Assembly (NCBI GenBank): GCA_023511625.1
Contig: JAIMBD010000004.1
Location: forward strand, 81,726 to 145,725
DNA: 64,000 nucleotides
Source of the DNA: Bacillota bacterium
GTDB lineage: Bacteria > Bacillota > Sulfobacillia > Sulfobacillales > Sulfobacillaceae
Direction: 5' to 3'
Shown: positions 8,254 through 17,663 of the stretch, one piece after another
Layout: each line of letters starts with the position of its first letter
Position numbering within the stretch: the stretch's first letter is position 1
Position numbers and translations under genes: made by a program
The notes under the pieces: model-generated
The model's database searches: none
What the model was told of the DNA's origin: nothing
Seen by the model: the letters and a program-made list of their open reading frames with translations, nothing else

Positions 8254-8766
8254 CTAAAGACGGCTCCGACGATAGTCGATCCGCGGCACGGCTTTGATGC
8301 CCAGAATCTCCCCCAGGGCCGGAGCCAGCAACATCGCCGTCAGCATCCGATACGCAAGCGGCCCCAAGACGGCGTTCCACGGGATGGGCACCGCCGCAAG
8401 ATGCATCAACGCCGCCTCCGCCAGGCCAGCCACACCCGTGGCCACGCCCGCCAAAAGGCCGGGCACAAACAACCGGTCATGCACCAAGCGGCGCTGGAGG
8501 TAGGCCACGCCGCCCCCCACGGCGGCCAGCGTCACGGCGTGCAGTCCGATGAGCCGCCCGACCCACACGTCTTGGATCAGCCCCATCACGGCGCCCAACC
8601 AAAGCCCGCGCCGCGGGGTTTCGTAGAAGGACAGGATGACCACCAAGGCCAGGATCAGGTCGGGCGCGTAGCCGGGCGGAAAGAAAAACGTCCACAACGA
8701 GGTCTCCACCACCAGCGCCGCCACCGCCAACCCCACCCAGGCCCAGGCGCGCGAATGCCAGCGCAC
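8254..8766 (-). CDS. mreD: Rod-shape protein MreD
   Basis: A 170-residue protein with five or so membrane helices, typical of MreD (PDLILALVVILSFYETPRRGLWLGAVMGLIQDVW). MreD is the membrane partner of MreC in the elongasome. Its GTG start lies just beyond the mreC stop, with GGAGGGTAAGC as the ribosome site inside the mreC end. Confidence 0.88.
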   Translation of the reverse strand: MRWHSRAWAWVGLAVAALVVETSLWTFFFPPGYAPDLILALVVILSFYETPRRGLWLGAVMGLIQDVWVGRLIGLHAVTLAAVGGGVAYLQRRLVHDRLFVPGLLAGVATGVAGLAEAALMHLAAVPIPWNAVLGPLAYRMLTAMLLAPALGEILGIKAVPRIDYRRSRL

Positions 8767-8768
8767 GC

Positions 8769-9635
8769 TTACCCTCCTCCGCCGTACAAGGGCGGCGCCA
8801 CCGCTCCAGGCGGCGCGTACTCCACCACCATCACCGTAGCCAATTGGTCGAAGTGGACACTGGGGTCGACGGTGGCGGTGACCGTCAGGCCAAACTGGGT
8901 GTGGCGCACGGCTACCACCCGCCCGATGAGCAGACCCGGCGGAAAATACTGGCTGAAGCGCGAGGTGACCACGGCGTCCCCGGGGGCGACGTCGGGGCGA
9001 TGGGCAAAGAGGAGGAAGTTGACCGTCCCGCTGACCGGATCCTGCCCCTGTACGATGCCGGCGGCCTGTGAGCGGACATCGACGGCGCCCACGCCGGAAT
9101 TGGGGTCCAACAGGAGCATGACGGTGGCGGTGTGGGGCGTGACCTGGATCACGCGCCCGACCACCCCTTGGGGCACCACCACGGCCATGCCCACCTGCAC
9201 GCCGGCATCGCTCCCGCGGTCGATGACCACTGTGTCAAACCACGAATCCGGGCTCCGGGCGACGATGGTAGCCGGGACGAGGCGCCACCCGCGGTAGGCC
9301 CGCTGCATCCCCAGCGCTGCCGCCAACTGGTCGTTGACGGCCAACACCTGGGCCAATTCGGCGCGCACGCTCTGATAGTCGGCCATTTCCTGGCGCAGCC
9401 GCTGGTTTTCGGCCTGGAGTTGACCCAACTGGCGCACCGTCGCCGCCGCTTGCACCACGTGTTGGCCCACTGCTGCGAACCCGGTTTCCACCGGCAGCGC
9501 CGCCCAGGCCAAGAGGCCCGACAGGGTGATGAGGCGGCCGCGAACCTGGGCGGTGTAACTTAAGCTTAAGGTCACCACCGCCATGATCAGGATCAGCAGC
9601 ACGGGCCGGCGCCAACGCTGCCAGAGCCCCCCCAT
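8769..9635 (-). CDS. mreC: Rod-shape protein MreC
   Basis: A 288-residue bitopic protein: one N-terminal membrane helix (RRPVLLILIMAVVTLSLSY), a coiled coil (about residues 65-110, QLQAENQRLRQEMADYQS) and the paired extracellular beta-barrels (WFDTVVIDRGSDAGVQVGMAVVVPQGVVGRV). MreC links MreB to the periplasm-facing wall synthases. ATG at 9635 is chosen over an upstream GTG because GGGAGGGG lies between them at proper spacing. Confidence 0.93.
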   Translation of the reverse strand: MGGLWQRWRRPVLLILIMAVVTLSLSYTAQVRGRLITLSGLLAWAALPVETGFAAVGQHVVQAAATVRQLGQLQAENQRLRQEMADYQSVRAELAQVLAVNDQLAAALGMQRAYRGWRLVPATIVARSPDSWFDTVVIDRGSDAGVQVGMAVVVPQGVVGRVIQVTPHTATVMLLLDPNSGVGAVDVRSQAAGIVQGQDPVSGTVNFLLFAHRPDVAPGDAVVTSRFSQYFPPGLLIGRVVAVRHTQFGLTVTATVDPSVHFDQLATVMVVEYAPPGAVAPPLYGGGG

Positions 9636-9671
9636 CCAAACCCCTCCCACCCGCGAGCGCCGTCTTGGGGT

Positions 9672-10706
9672 TTACCGCCGGTTGCGGCGGCGCAGCGCCG
9701 CCAGGTGATGCGGATCCTCGAGCACCATGCCGGTGCCGCGCACCACCGTCAACAGCGGGTCCTCGGCCTGATGGACCGGCATCCCGGTCTCGGCGCTGAC
9801 CAGCTTGTCGAAGTTGCGCAGCAGGGAGCCGCCGCCCGTCATGACGATCCCGCGGTCCATGATGTCGGCCGCCAGCTCCGGTGGCGACTTTTCCAGCGTG
9901 GCCTTGATGGCCTCGATGATGGGGTTGATGGTCTCGGCCAAGGCGCGCTGGATCTCGGTGGAGTTGACCTTCAGGGTCTTCGGCAACCCCGTAACGAGGT
10001 CGCGCCCGCGGACATCCATGTACTCCTCGTGGTCCGGGGGATAGGCAGAGCCGATGGTGATCTTGACCTCTTCCGCTGTCCGCTCCCCGATCATCATGTT
10101 GTAGGTGCGCTTGATGTGGTTGACGATGGCCTCGTCCATCTCGTCGCCGGCCACGCGGATCGACTTCGAAGTCACGATCCCGTCGAGCGAGATGATCGCC
10201 ACCTCGCACGTCCCTCCACCGATGTCGACGATCATGTTCCCCGTCGGCTCGTTCACCGGGAGCCCGGCGCCGATGGCCGCCGCCATCGGCTCGTCCACCA
10301 CCAAGGCCTCGCGGGCGCCCGCCTGGATGGCGGCATCGCGCACGGCCCGTTCCTCTACTCCCGTCACCCCCGACGGGACGCCGATGACCACCAGCGGGTG
10401 GAAGAAGCGCATGTTGGGCACCGCTTTATGAATGAAGTACTTCAGCATGGCCTGGGTGATGTCGAAGTCGGCGATCACCCCATCTTTCAGCGGGCGCACG
10501 GCGCGAATGTTCCCCGGCGTCCGCCCCACCATCTGCTTGGCCTCTTGCCCCACGGCGATGATCTCGCCCGTCATCTGGTCGATAGCCACCACCGAGGGCT
10601 CTTGGAGGACGATCCCCTTGCCTTTGACAAACACCACCGTATTGGCAGTGCCCAGGTCGATTCCCATGTCGCGGGAGAAGGCCCCGTACAGCGACTTCCA
10701 AAACAT
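9672..10706 (-). CDS. mreB: Actin-like shape-determining protein MreB
   Basis: A 344-residue bacterial actin. Phosphate-binding motifs are [26 protein letters not shown] and [12 protein letters not shown]. The N-terminal amphipathic region ([14 protein letters not shown]) fits membrane attachment. MreB filaments organise lateral wall synthesis. It is the first gene of mreBCD, which runs on into the min genes. AGGAGG lies 11-12 bases before the ATG. Confidence 0.96.
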   Translation of the reverse strand: MFWKSLYGAFSRDMGIDLGTANTVVFVKGKGIVLQEPSVVAIDQMTGEIIAVGQEAKQMVGRTPGNIRAVRPLKDGVIADFDITQAMLKYFIHKAVPNMRFFHPLVVIGVPSGVTGVEERAVRDAAIQAGAREALVVDEPMAAAIGAGLPVNEPTGNMIVDIGGGTCEVAIISLDGIVTSKSIRVAGDEMDEAIVNHIKRTYNMMIGERTAEEVKITIGSAYPPDHEEYMDVRGRDLVTGLPKTLKVNSTEIQRALAETINPIIEAIKATLEKSPPELAADIMDRGIVMTGGGSLLRNFDKLVSAETGMPVHQAEDPLLTVVRGTGMVLEDPHHLAALRRRNRR

Positions 10707-10722
10707 CCCGAACCCTGTCCTC

Positions 10723-11397
10723 CTATCTCAACTCCGTCACCTGATGATCCCGCAAACTGACATGACGCCCATGGCCCACGATGAGATGATCCAAGACCGG
10801 AATGCCCATGACGGCGCCCGCCTGTTCCAGCCGAACGGTCAGTGCCCGGTCTTCAGGGCTGGGAGTGGGATCTCCGCTGGGATGGTTGTGCACGGCAATC
10901 ACCGCCGCCGCGGAATGGGCCACCGCTCGCCGGAACACCTCTCGGGGAAAGACCTCGACGCTGTTGAGCCCCCCGCGAAACACCGTCTCCACCGCCAACA
11001 CGCGATGCTTGGTATTTAAAAGCAACACCCGAAACTCTTCTTGCGTCAGCCGCTCCATGTCCGAAACCCACGGCAACACATCTTGCGGTCCGCCGATAGC
11101 CTCTCCGGCCGTCGCAAGGCGCACACGCCGCCCCACCTCCAAGGCCGCCAACAATACCGCCGCCTTGGCCGGGCCGAGCCCCCGCACCTGAACCAACTCT
11201 TCCACCGAGCGCCGGGCCAGCCCGCCCCACCCGTCGGCCAACAGGGCGCGGGCCAATTCCAGGGCCGATTGCCCCGGCCCGCCGTGGCCGATCAGGATGG
11301 CCACCACTTCCGCATCCCCCAGCACCGTCGGACCGTGGCGCAGCAACCGCTCCCGCGGCCGCTCGTCGGGCGGCAGCGCCTTGATCGACGTCGCCAT
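10723..11397 (-). CDS. radC: RadC/YeeS-family JAMM-domain protein
   Basis: A 224-residue RadC-family protein. An N-terminal helix-hairpin-helix part ([21 protein letters not shown]) is followed by the JAMM metal site, [15 protein letters not shown]. Despite its name its role in DNA repair is not established. The ATG at 11397 has GGAGGG upstream; the frame stays open further upstream inside maf, but without RadC similarity. Position between maf and mreB is as in B. subtilis. Confidence 0.92.
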   Translation of the reverse strand: MATSIKALPPDERPRERLLRHGPTVLGDAEVVAILIGHGGPGQSALELARALLADGWGGLARRSVEELVQVRGLGPAKAAVLLAALEVGRRVRLATAGEAIGGPQDVLPWVSDMERLTQEEFRVLLLNTKHRVLAVETVFRGGLNSVEVFPREVFRRAVAHSAAAVIAVHNHPSGDPTPSPEDRALTVRLEQAGAVMGIPVLDHLIVGHGRHVSLRDHQVTELR

Positions 11398-11410
11398 CCC
11401 CGTCCCTCCA

Positions 11411-11980
11411 TCACCCATCCGGCCAATGTCGCAACAGCGCCCGCACGGCGTCCAACGGCAACCCGATGACGGCTTCCAGGTTCCCCGCGAACGCCTCCAC
11501 AAAACGTCCCGCGCCCCCTTGGATGGCATAGGCGCCGGCCTTGTCCAACGGCTCGCCAGTGGCCACGTAGTCCGCGATTTCCTCGTCCGCCAACGGGCGA
11601 AAGCCGACCTCGGCCACCTCCACGCGGACAAACCCGCGTCCCCGCACCTCTTGGTAGACCGCCACGCCCGTGTAGACCTGGTGTCGGCGGCCGGACAACC
11701 GCCGCAGCATGGCGCGTGCCGCTTCGACATCCTCAGGCTTGCCCAGGATGTCGTCCCCCAGCGCCACCACCGTGTCAGCGGCCAGCACCAGCGCCTCGGG
11801 GTGGCGCCGGGCGACCGTGACGGCTTTGACGGCCGCAAGGCGCCGAACCAGGGCGTACGGGCGCTCTCCCGCCCGGGGGGTTTCATCCGCCGCTGCCGGC
11901 TCGACGGCAAAGGGAATCCCGAGGCGCCGCAACAACTGTACCCGGCGTTCGGAGGCACTGGCCAAAATCAGTGTCGCCAT
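11411..11980 (-). CDS. maf: Maf-family nucleotide pyrophosphatase
   Basis: A 189-residue Maf protein. Key motifs are LILASASERRVQLLRRLG, the catalytic LAADTVVALGDDILGKP, and AGAYAIQGGAGRFVEAFAGNLEAVIGLP. The family hydrolyses dTTP/UTP and modified nucleotides to monophosphates and affects septation in B. subtilis. ATG at 11980 follows a G-rich ribosome site. It lies between folC and radC. Confidence 0.94.
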   Translation of the reverse strand: MATLILASASERRVQLLRRLGIPFAVEPAAADETPRAGERPYALVRRLAAVKAVTVARRHPEALVLAADTVVALGDDILGKPEDVEAARAMLRRLSGRRHQVYTGVAVYQEVRGRGFVRVEVAEVGFRPLADEEIADYVATGEPLDKAGAYAIQGGAGRFVEAFAGNLEAVIGLPLDAVRALLRHWPDG

Positions 11981-12146
11981 GGTCCCCCCATCTCTGCCTC
12001 GCCCACCACCCGCCCCGCGTTTCGGCTTTGCACCGAGCCTTCGGGGGAGGCCTGTCCCGCCAAGCCACCGCCGACGGCGCCATCTGCCAGGCCCTTGCCG
12101 AAGACCAGCATACCATTGCCCAAAAACCCAGGGCAATTGGAGAAAT

Positions 12147-13406
12147 TCACCGGCCGAGCGCGCCCGCGTTCCAGGCCCCGGCCCGCCTGAGCCAGGCGAG
12201 GAGGGCCAAGGATCCCGTCACCAACACCGCCGTGCCCTCCCGCTTCCGAGCGGCGTCGCAGGCCTTTTGGAACGCCGCCATCGGATCCGGGACCGGGGTC
12301 GCCCCGACGGCCGCGGCCAGTGCGGTAGCTGGCGTCCGGCGCTCCCCCGGCACCTCCGTCACCCACAGGCCCGCCGCCACCTGAGCCAGCTGGGCAGCCA
12401 TGGCCGGGCCCGGCTTGTCCTGCAGGGCGGCGAACACCACCTGCCACTGGTAGCGCGACCACGGCGGCTGGCCCAAGGTGTCGCACAGCGCCGCCACTCC
12501 GTGGGGGTTGTGGGCGCCGTCGATCACCACCAACGGGCGGCGCGAGACCACCTGAAACCGCCCCGGCCATTCGACGTGGCGCAGGGCCCGCGCGGCCGCG
12601 TCCAAGTCCGGGCAGAACCCCAACCGGTGCAGCACCTCCACGGCAGTCCAGGCCGTGGCCAAGTTCTCAGCCTGGTAGCGGCCTGCCAAGGCCGCCTCCA
12701 CGGCACGCCCTTCCGGGCTTTGATACCGCACCCGGTCGCCCAACGCCTCTGCCTGGCCGCGGGGGCTGAAGACCGGCACCTCCAGGGCCTGAGCGCGCTC
12801 CCGGATGACCCGGGCCGCAGCGGGATAGGGTTGGGTGGCCAGTACCAAAGGAGCCCCCGGTTTGAGGATGCCGGCCTTCTCCCCGGCAATGGCCTCGATG
12901 GTGTTTCCCAATCGGTCCATGTGGTCGTAGGCGACGGGCGTGATCACCGTCAGCCGCGGGTTCGGCACCACGTTGGTGGCGTCAAGGCGCCCGCCTAAGC
13001 CCACTTCCAGCACCGCCACGTCCACCCCCGCCTCGCGAAAGGCGAGAAAGCCTAGGGCCGTGACCGCCTCAAAAAACGTCGGCGTCTCCGGCAAGTCCCA
13101 GCCCACCGCCTCCACCTGGTCGGCCAACCGATCCCATGTGGCTTCGTCCAGCGGCGCGCCGTCGATCATCACCCGCTCGTTGATACGCCCCAAGTCAGGC
13201 GAGGTGTAAAGCCCTACCTTCCACCCCTGTCCTCTCAGGGCCGCCGCAATCATGGCCGAGGTGGAGCCCTTGCCGTTGGTCCCCGCCACATGCACCACCG
13301 GCACGGCCCGCTCGGGATGGCCCAGGCGCTCCATCAGCCATTGAATGCGCTCAAGGCCAGGCCGCATCACCTCCGGGCGAGTGCCGCCCCACCACGCGTC
13401 CTTCAA
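12147..13406 (-). CDS. folC: Bifunctional folylpolyglutamate/dihydrofolate synthase
   Basis: A 419-residue Mur-ligase-fold enzyme. The P-loop is VAGTNGKGSTSAMIA and the conserved HNPHG motif appears near residue 310. It adds L-glutamate to folates (and to dihydropteroate if bifunctional) using ATP. The start is TTG with GGGGAGGCGG upstream, 18 bases after the valS stop, so the two genes form an operon, as in other Bacillota. Confidence 0.94.
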   Translation of the reverse strand: MKDAWWGGTRPEVMRPGLERIQWLMERLGHPERAVPVVHVAGTNGKGSTSAMIAAALRGQGWKVGLYTSPDLGRINERVMIDGAPLDEATWDRLADQVEAVGWDLPETPTFFEAVTALGFLAFREAGVDVAVLEVGLGGRLDATNVVPNPRLTVITPVAYDHMDRLGNTIEAIAGEKAGILKPGAPLVLATQPYPAAARVIRERAQALEVPVFSPRGQAEALGDRVRYQSPEGRAVEAALAGRYQAENLATAWTAVEVLHRLGFCPDLDAAARALRHVEWPGRFQVVSRRPLVVIDGAHNPHGVAALCDTLGQPPWSRYQWQVVFAALQDKPGPAMAAQLAQVAAGLWVTEVPGERRTPATALAAAVGATPVPDPMAAFQKACDAARKREGTAVLVTGSLALLAWLRRAGAWNAGALGR

Positions 13407-13424
13407 CGGCCCCGCCTCCCCCCG

Positions 13425-16040
13425 TTACTGCAGGTCTTCCAAGCGCTGGGCGATCCGCTTTAGCCTGGCCTCCAACTCCTCCACGCGCGCGGCGGTCTTG
13501 GCCACCACCTCGGCTGGGGCGCGATTGCGAAACCCGGCATCGCCCAGGCGGGCCACCGTGCGCGCCCACTCCGCCTGACTTTCCCGTTGCGCCTTCAACA
13601 GGCGCTCCCGCTCCCGCTCGGGGTCTACCACGCCCGCCAAGGGCAGGTAGACGGTGCCGCCCTCGGTCACGCCCGCAATGGCTTGAGCCACTCGGCCCCG
13701 GGCCGTCACCTCCACGCGCTCCACGCGCAGAAGCTCGGCCATTTCCGGCGACAGGGCCTCAAAGGCCTCCCGCACGGTTGCCGCCTCGCTCACCAGGACC
13801 ACTCGAGGCAGCCTGGCCTGGGGACTTAGGCCCAATTCGGCGCGCAGGTTGCGCCCCGTCCGCACCGCCGCCTGGACGACACCCACTCGCGCTTCGGCCT
13901 CCGGATCGGCCCGGCCGGCCGCGACCGGCCATGGCGCCACCATGATGCTCGGCCCGCGATGGGGCAGCGACTGCCACAACTCCTCGGTGACAAACGGCAT
14001 GAACGGGTGCAAGAGGCGCAAGGCCGTCTCGGCCACCGTCACCAGGACGCCCAGCACCTCCGACCGCCAGGCCTCCTCGCGCAGGCGTACCTTGGCCAGT
14101 TCGATGTACCAGTCGCAAAATTCGTCCCACCAAAAATCGTACACGGCGCGCGCCGCCTCGCCGAACTCGAAGCCCAACAAAAGGTCGGTGACCCGTGCCA
14201 CCACCGCGTCAAGGCGCGAGAGGATCCAGCGGTCGACGGGATGGCGCGGGCGGTCGGAAACCGCCGGCTCTGTGGTCAGATTCAAGCGCACGAAGCGGAC
14301 GGCGTTGTAGATCTTGTTGGCGAAGTGACCGCCTGCCTTGACCTTCTCCTCGCTGTAGCGGATGTCGTTGCCTGGTGTCGATCCCAAGACCAAAGCGATG
14401 CGCAGGGCATCCGCCCCGTAGCGGTCGATCACCTCGCTCGGGTTGACGCCGTTGCCCAGCGACTTCGACATCTTGCGCCCTTGGGCATCCCGCACCAGCC
14501 CGTGCAACAAGACGGTCCGGAAGGGCACCTGGCCGGTGAAGTGCACCCCTTGCATGATCATCCGCGCCACCCAGAAGAAGATGATGTCGTAGCCGGTGGA
14601 CAGCACGGCAGTGGGGTAGTAGACCCGCAGGTCTTCGGTGTCCTCGGGCCATCCCAAGGTGGAAAAGGGCCACAGGGCCGAAGAAAACCAGGTATCGAGG
14701 ACGTCCGCATCCTGCTCCATGGGACCGCCGCAGTGCGGGCAACACGTGGGGGGATCCGCCGCCACTTCTGTGGCCCCGCACTGTTGGCAGTAGTAAGCGG
14801 GGATGCGGTGGCCCCACCAGATTTGGCGAGAGATGCACCAGTCGTGGATGTTCTCCATCCAGTTCAGGTACACTTTGGCGAACCGTTCGGGGACGAACTC
14901 CACTGCACCCCTTCGGACCGCCTCCAGCGCCGCTTCGGCCAAAGGCGCCACCCGCACAAACCACTGGAGAGAGCGCAGCGGCTCGATGACGGCTCCGCAC
15001 TTCTCGCAGTGGCCGACGGCGTGGGTAATGGCCTCCTCGCGCACCAGGTACCCGCCGGCCCGAAGGTCTTGCCGCACCCGTTCCCGCGCCGCATACCGGT
15101 CCAAACCCGCGTAAGGGCCGGCCTCGGCCGTCATCCGGCCGTCCTCGCCGATGACGTGGATGGCCGAAAGCCCATGCCGCTGCCCAATCGCAAAGTCGGT
15201 GGGGTCATGCGCCGGCGTCACCTTGACCGCTCCCGTGCCGAACTCGGGGTCGACCAACGGGTCGGCCACGATGGGGATGCGGCGGCCCACCAACGGCAGC
15301 ACCACCTCCCGCCCCACCCAGTCCCGCCAGCGGGGGTCATCGGGGTGCACGGCCACGGCCGTGTCCCCCAGCATGGTCTCGGGCCGAGTGGTGGCCACTT
15401 CGATGGCCCCGCTACCATCGGCCAAGGGATAGCGGATGGTGGTGAGGGTGCCGGCCTCCTCCACGTGTTCGACCTCGATGTCCGACAGCGCCGTGCGGCA
15501 CGAGACGCACCAGTTGGTGATGTAGTGGCCGCGGTAGACCAGCCCCTCGCGGTAAAGGCGCACGAACACCTCCGTGACGGCCCGCGACAAGCCCGGATCG
15601 AGAGTAAAGCGCAGCCGCGACCAGTCCACGGAGGCCCCGAGCCGCTCGATCTGGCGCAAGATCTCGTCCCCGTACTCTGCCTTCCAACGCCAGACTTCGG
15701 CCAAAAACGCTTCCCGGCCGATGGCGCGACGGTCGATGCCCTGCTCGCGCAGCCGCTCCTCCACCTTCATCTGCGTGTGAATGCCGGCGTGGTCGATGCC
15801 AGGGAGCCAGAGCGTGTTCTCGCCCCGCATGCGGTGAAATCGAATCAAGACATCCTGCCAGGTGTTGTTCAGCGCGTGCCCGAGGTGCAGGATACCGGTG
15901 ACGTTGGGCGGAGGCAGCACGATGGCGAATACCGGCCCCGGCGCCTTGGGATCGGCGCGGAAGAACCCGGCCTCCTTCCAGTACCGGTACCATTTGGCCT
16001 CTACCTCGGCCGGGTCGTAACGCGGGCTGAGTTCCGTCAT
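13425..16040 (-). CDS. valS: Valyl-tRNA synthetase
   Basis: An 871-residue class I aminoacyl-tRNA synthetase. HLGH of the HIGH motif is in PPPNVTGILHLGHALNN and the KMSKS loop is GRKMSKSLGN. The large editing domain contains TTRPETMLGDTAVAVHPDD, and a C-terminal arginine-rich coiled coil (LEARLKRIAQRLEDLQ) is typical of ValRS. ATG at 16040 has AGAGGGGG upstream. I looked for a T-box in the 220-bp leader and did not find the consensus; a strong hairpin lies at 16103-16131. Confidence 0.97.
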   Translation of the reverse strand: MTELSPRYDPAEVEAKWYRYWKEAGFFRADPKAPGPVFAIVLPPPNVTGILHLGHALNNTWQDVLIRFHRMRGENTLWLPGIDHAGIHTQMKVEERLREQGIDRRAIGREAFLAEVWRWKAEYGDEILRQIERLGASVDWSRLRFTLDPGLSRAVTEVFVRLYREGLVYRGHYITNWCVSCRTALSDIEVEHVEEAGTLTTIRYPLADGSGAIEVATTRPETMLGDTAVAVHPDDPRWRDWVGREVVLPLVGRRIPIVADPLVDPEFGTGAVKVTPAHDPTDFAIGQRHGLSAIHVIGEDGRMTAEAGPYAGLDRYAARERVRQDLRAGGYLVREEAITHAVGHCEKCGAVIEPLRSLQWFVRVAPLAEAALEAVRRGAVEFVPERFAKVYLNWMENIHDWCISRQIWWGHRIPAYYCQQCGATEVAADPPTCCPHCGGPMEQDADVLDTWFSSALWPFSTLGWPEDTEDLRVYYPTAVLSTGYDIIFFWVARMIMQGVHFTGQVPFRTVLLHGLVRDAQGRKMSKSLGNGVNPSEVIDRYGADALRIALVLGSTPGNDIRYSEEKVKAGGHFANKIYNAVRFVRLNLTTEPAVSDRPRHPVDRWILSRLDAVVARVTDLLLGFEFGEAARAVYDFWWDEFCDWYIELAKVRLREEAWRSEVLGVLVTVAETALRLLHPFMPFVTEELWQSLPHRGPSIMVAPWPVAAGRADPEAEARVGVVQAAVRTGRNLRAELGLSPQARLPRVVLVSEAATVREAFEALSPEMAELLRVERVEVTARGRVAQAIAGVTEGGTVYLPLAGVVDPERERERLLKAQRESQAEWARTVARLGDAGFRNRAPAEVVAKTAARVEELEARLKRIAQRLEDLQ

Positions 16041-16262
16041 CCACCGGTCCCCCTCTTGTCCTCTCCAACCCTTTCGGCAAGCCGCGGCCAAACGCAGGGG
16101 AGGGCGTGCCCGACCAGGGTCACGCCCCGGATATCATTCAAGAAAACGACCCCCTTCGCGCTGGGGCGAAAAGGATCGTCGTTGGGCTTCGAGACGCAAG
16201 ACCGGAATTCCCCCCATGCGCGGGGGTCCGGAAAGGCCGCCAAGCGAAGCGGATTTGGGTGG
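16041..16262 (-). other. groES-valS spacer/leader with one strong hairpin
   Basis: A 222-bp spacer between groES and valS on the minus strand. It contains a long GC-rich stem-loop (GGGCGTG/CACGCCC with inner CCC/GGG, about 16103-16131) and no T-run. No T-box antiterminator consensus and no further gene were found. Confidence 0.4.
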
Positions 16263-16529
16263 TTAGCCTTCGACTACGGCTAAAATGTCGTCGGTGGAGA
16301 GGATGAGGTGCTCTTGGTTGTCGATCTTGATCTCCGTGCCCGCAAACTTGGCGAAGAGCACTTTCTGCCCTTCCTTCACCTTGACCTCTTCCCCGTCGCC
16401 GACGGCCACCACAATGCCGGTCTGGGGTTTGTCCTTGGCGGTGTCCGGGATGTAAATACCCCCCTGGGTCCGCTGCTCCTCCTCCACCAACTTCACCAAG
16501 ACCCGATCCCCTAGCGGTCGTACCTGCAT
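16263..16529 (-). CDS. groES: Co-chaperonin GroES (stand-alone)
   Basis: An 88-residue GroES with the standard N-terminus (VRPLGDRVLVKLVEEE), the mobile loop region (QGGIYIPDTAKDKPQTG) and the C-terminal FAKFAGTEIKIDNQEHLILSTDDILAVV. It caps GroEL during protein folding. ATG at 16529 has GAGGAGG upstream. Unusually, no groEL follows: valS comes next. No CIRCE operator for HrcA is visible upstream; the promoter is a full-consensus sigma-A site. A groEL gene must lie elsewhere. Confidence 0.95.
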   Translation of the reverse strand: MQVRPLGDRVLVKLVEEEQRTQGGIYIPDTAKDKPQTGIVVAVGDGEEVKVKEGQKVLFAKFAGTEIKIDNQEHLILSTDDILAVVEG

Positions 16530-16581
16530 TCCGTGTCCTCCTCGCGTCAAATGATGGGGCAAGCCTTAGCCAACACCCCTC

Positions 16582-16609
16582 ATTATAGCGCAGGCAAAGG
16601 GGCTGTCAA
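16582..16609 (-). promoter_or_regulatory. Consensus sigma-A promoter of groES
   Basis: On the minus strand TTGACA (16604-16609), a 16-base spacer and TATAAT (16582-16587) match the sigma-A consensus in all twelve positions. It is 53 bases before the groES start. No CIRCE palindrome overlaps it. Confidence 0.85.
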
Positions 16610-16760
16610 ACCGCTCCAGCGGACGCCCCAGCCCCGGGATCGGGTACCCCCGGTTGTCCCGGTTCTGGCCCCACCCCGCAGGTCATAGCCATGTCCCGGA
16701 AGGCCGAGGCCCATGGCCCAAACGGGTCTCGGACCCTGAGCGCGGTAGAGGTGAAGCGGG

Positions 16761-17663
16761 ATGGGGCGAAGGGCACGCGTGAGACCCTTTTGGGCCCTGT
16801 TGGCCCTGGTGGCAGCTCTCGGTGCCGTGGCGCTCTGGCGCCTCCTGCTTCCGCCCCAACCGCCGGCCCCGGTGCTGCCGGTGGCCTTGACCGGCGGCGA
16901 TCCCCTTTTGGCCATGCCGTGGTTCGTGGCCCAGCGCCTCGGAGCCTTCCGCACCGTCGGCGTCTTGCCCGAACCGGCTCCGGGAGGCATCCGTCTTGGG
17001 CCTCCCCTACCCTGGACGGCACCGGTGATGGGATACCTCGCCGTGCGCCCCGACGTGGTGCTGGTCGCGCCCACTGCCGACCCGCACTTTCGTTGGGCCC
17101 AGGTCCAGGCACTACCGCTGGCCTACCAGGCCGACGACCCCGCCGTCCGGACCTGGACCGAGGCGGTCCTGGCCCAACACAGTGTGCGACCGCGCTCCTG
17201 GGAGCCGCTCTCCCAAAAGGCCATCGCCCAGCTCTGGCCTCGGCAATACCTGCCGTACGCGGTCGTCCCGCTGACTGCAGTGCCTACCCTGGAACGCCTT
17301 TGCCCCACCACGCACATCCTCGCCTTCCTGGGCGGGTCCACAGGCCCCTTGCCGATCCTGACAGTCAATGGGCGCAATCCGGCGCTGATCCGTTTTCTCG
17401 CCGGCCTCAACCTCGGCCTGTGGTACCTCCACACCGAGCCGCCAAACCGAATCGGCCGCCTGCTGGCCGGAGTGGACGGGCGCTCGGCAGCCGAGTGGGC
17501 CAAGCTCGACGCCCTCGGTCGACGCTACCGGTTGTGGCCCGCCACCACCTATCCCGACGCCGCCTTGTGGCACCGGTTGGAGCAGTGGCAGCCGACTGCG
17601 CCCGACTACCGCGCGGCAGTCGAGCCAGAGGCGGCGCTGTCGGCGTTGCAGCTCTTGCCGTAA
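16761..17663 (+). CDS. Membrane-anchored substrate-binding-like protein (NMT1/SsuA-like fold)
   Basis: A 300-residue protein with an N-terminal membrane helix (VRPFWALLALVAALGAVALWRLLLP), then a domain that starts like periplasmic binding proteins of the NMT1/SsuA type (GGDPLLAMPWFVAQRLGAFRTVGV). No permease or ATPase gene is nearby, so a transport role is unproven. It is the only plus-strand gene in the first 28 kb. A GAGGTGAAG ribosome site precedes the ATG. Its last 58 bases overlap the end of the convergent acetyltransferase gene. Confidence 0.6.
   Translation: MGRRARVRPFWALLALVAALGAVALWRLLLPPQPPAPVLPVALTGGDPLLAMPWFVAQRLGAFRTVGVLPEPAPGGIRLGPPLPWTAPVMGYLAVRPDVVLVAPTADPHFRWAQVQALPLAYQADDPAVRTWTEAVLAQHSVRPRSWEPLSQKAIAQLWPRQYLPYAVVPLTAVPTLERLCPTTHILAFLGGSTGPLPILTVNGRNPALIRFLAGLNLGLWYLHTEPPNRIGRLLAGVDGRSAAEWAKLDALGRRYRLWPATTYPDAALWHRLEQWQPTAPDYRAAVEPEAALSALQLLP

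Noticed and set aside
16041..16262. Possible T-box leader for valS
   Set aside because: The antiterminator consensus (GGTGGNACCGCG) and a terminator with T-run are not found; only one GC-rich stem is present.
13959..16283. Very long plus-strand open frame (774 codons) opposite valS
   Set aside because: It is an antisense shadow in high-GC DNA: composition is His/Arg/Gly-rich with no family features, and the minus strand encodes an unmistakable ValRS.
16530..16620. CIRCE operator for groES
   Set aside because: No TTAGCACTC/GAGTGCTAA palindrome in the upstream region.
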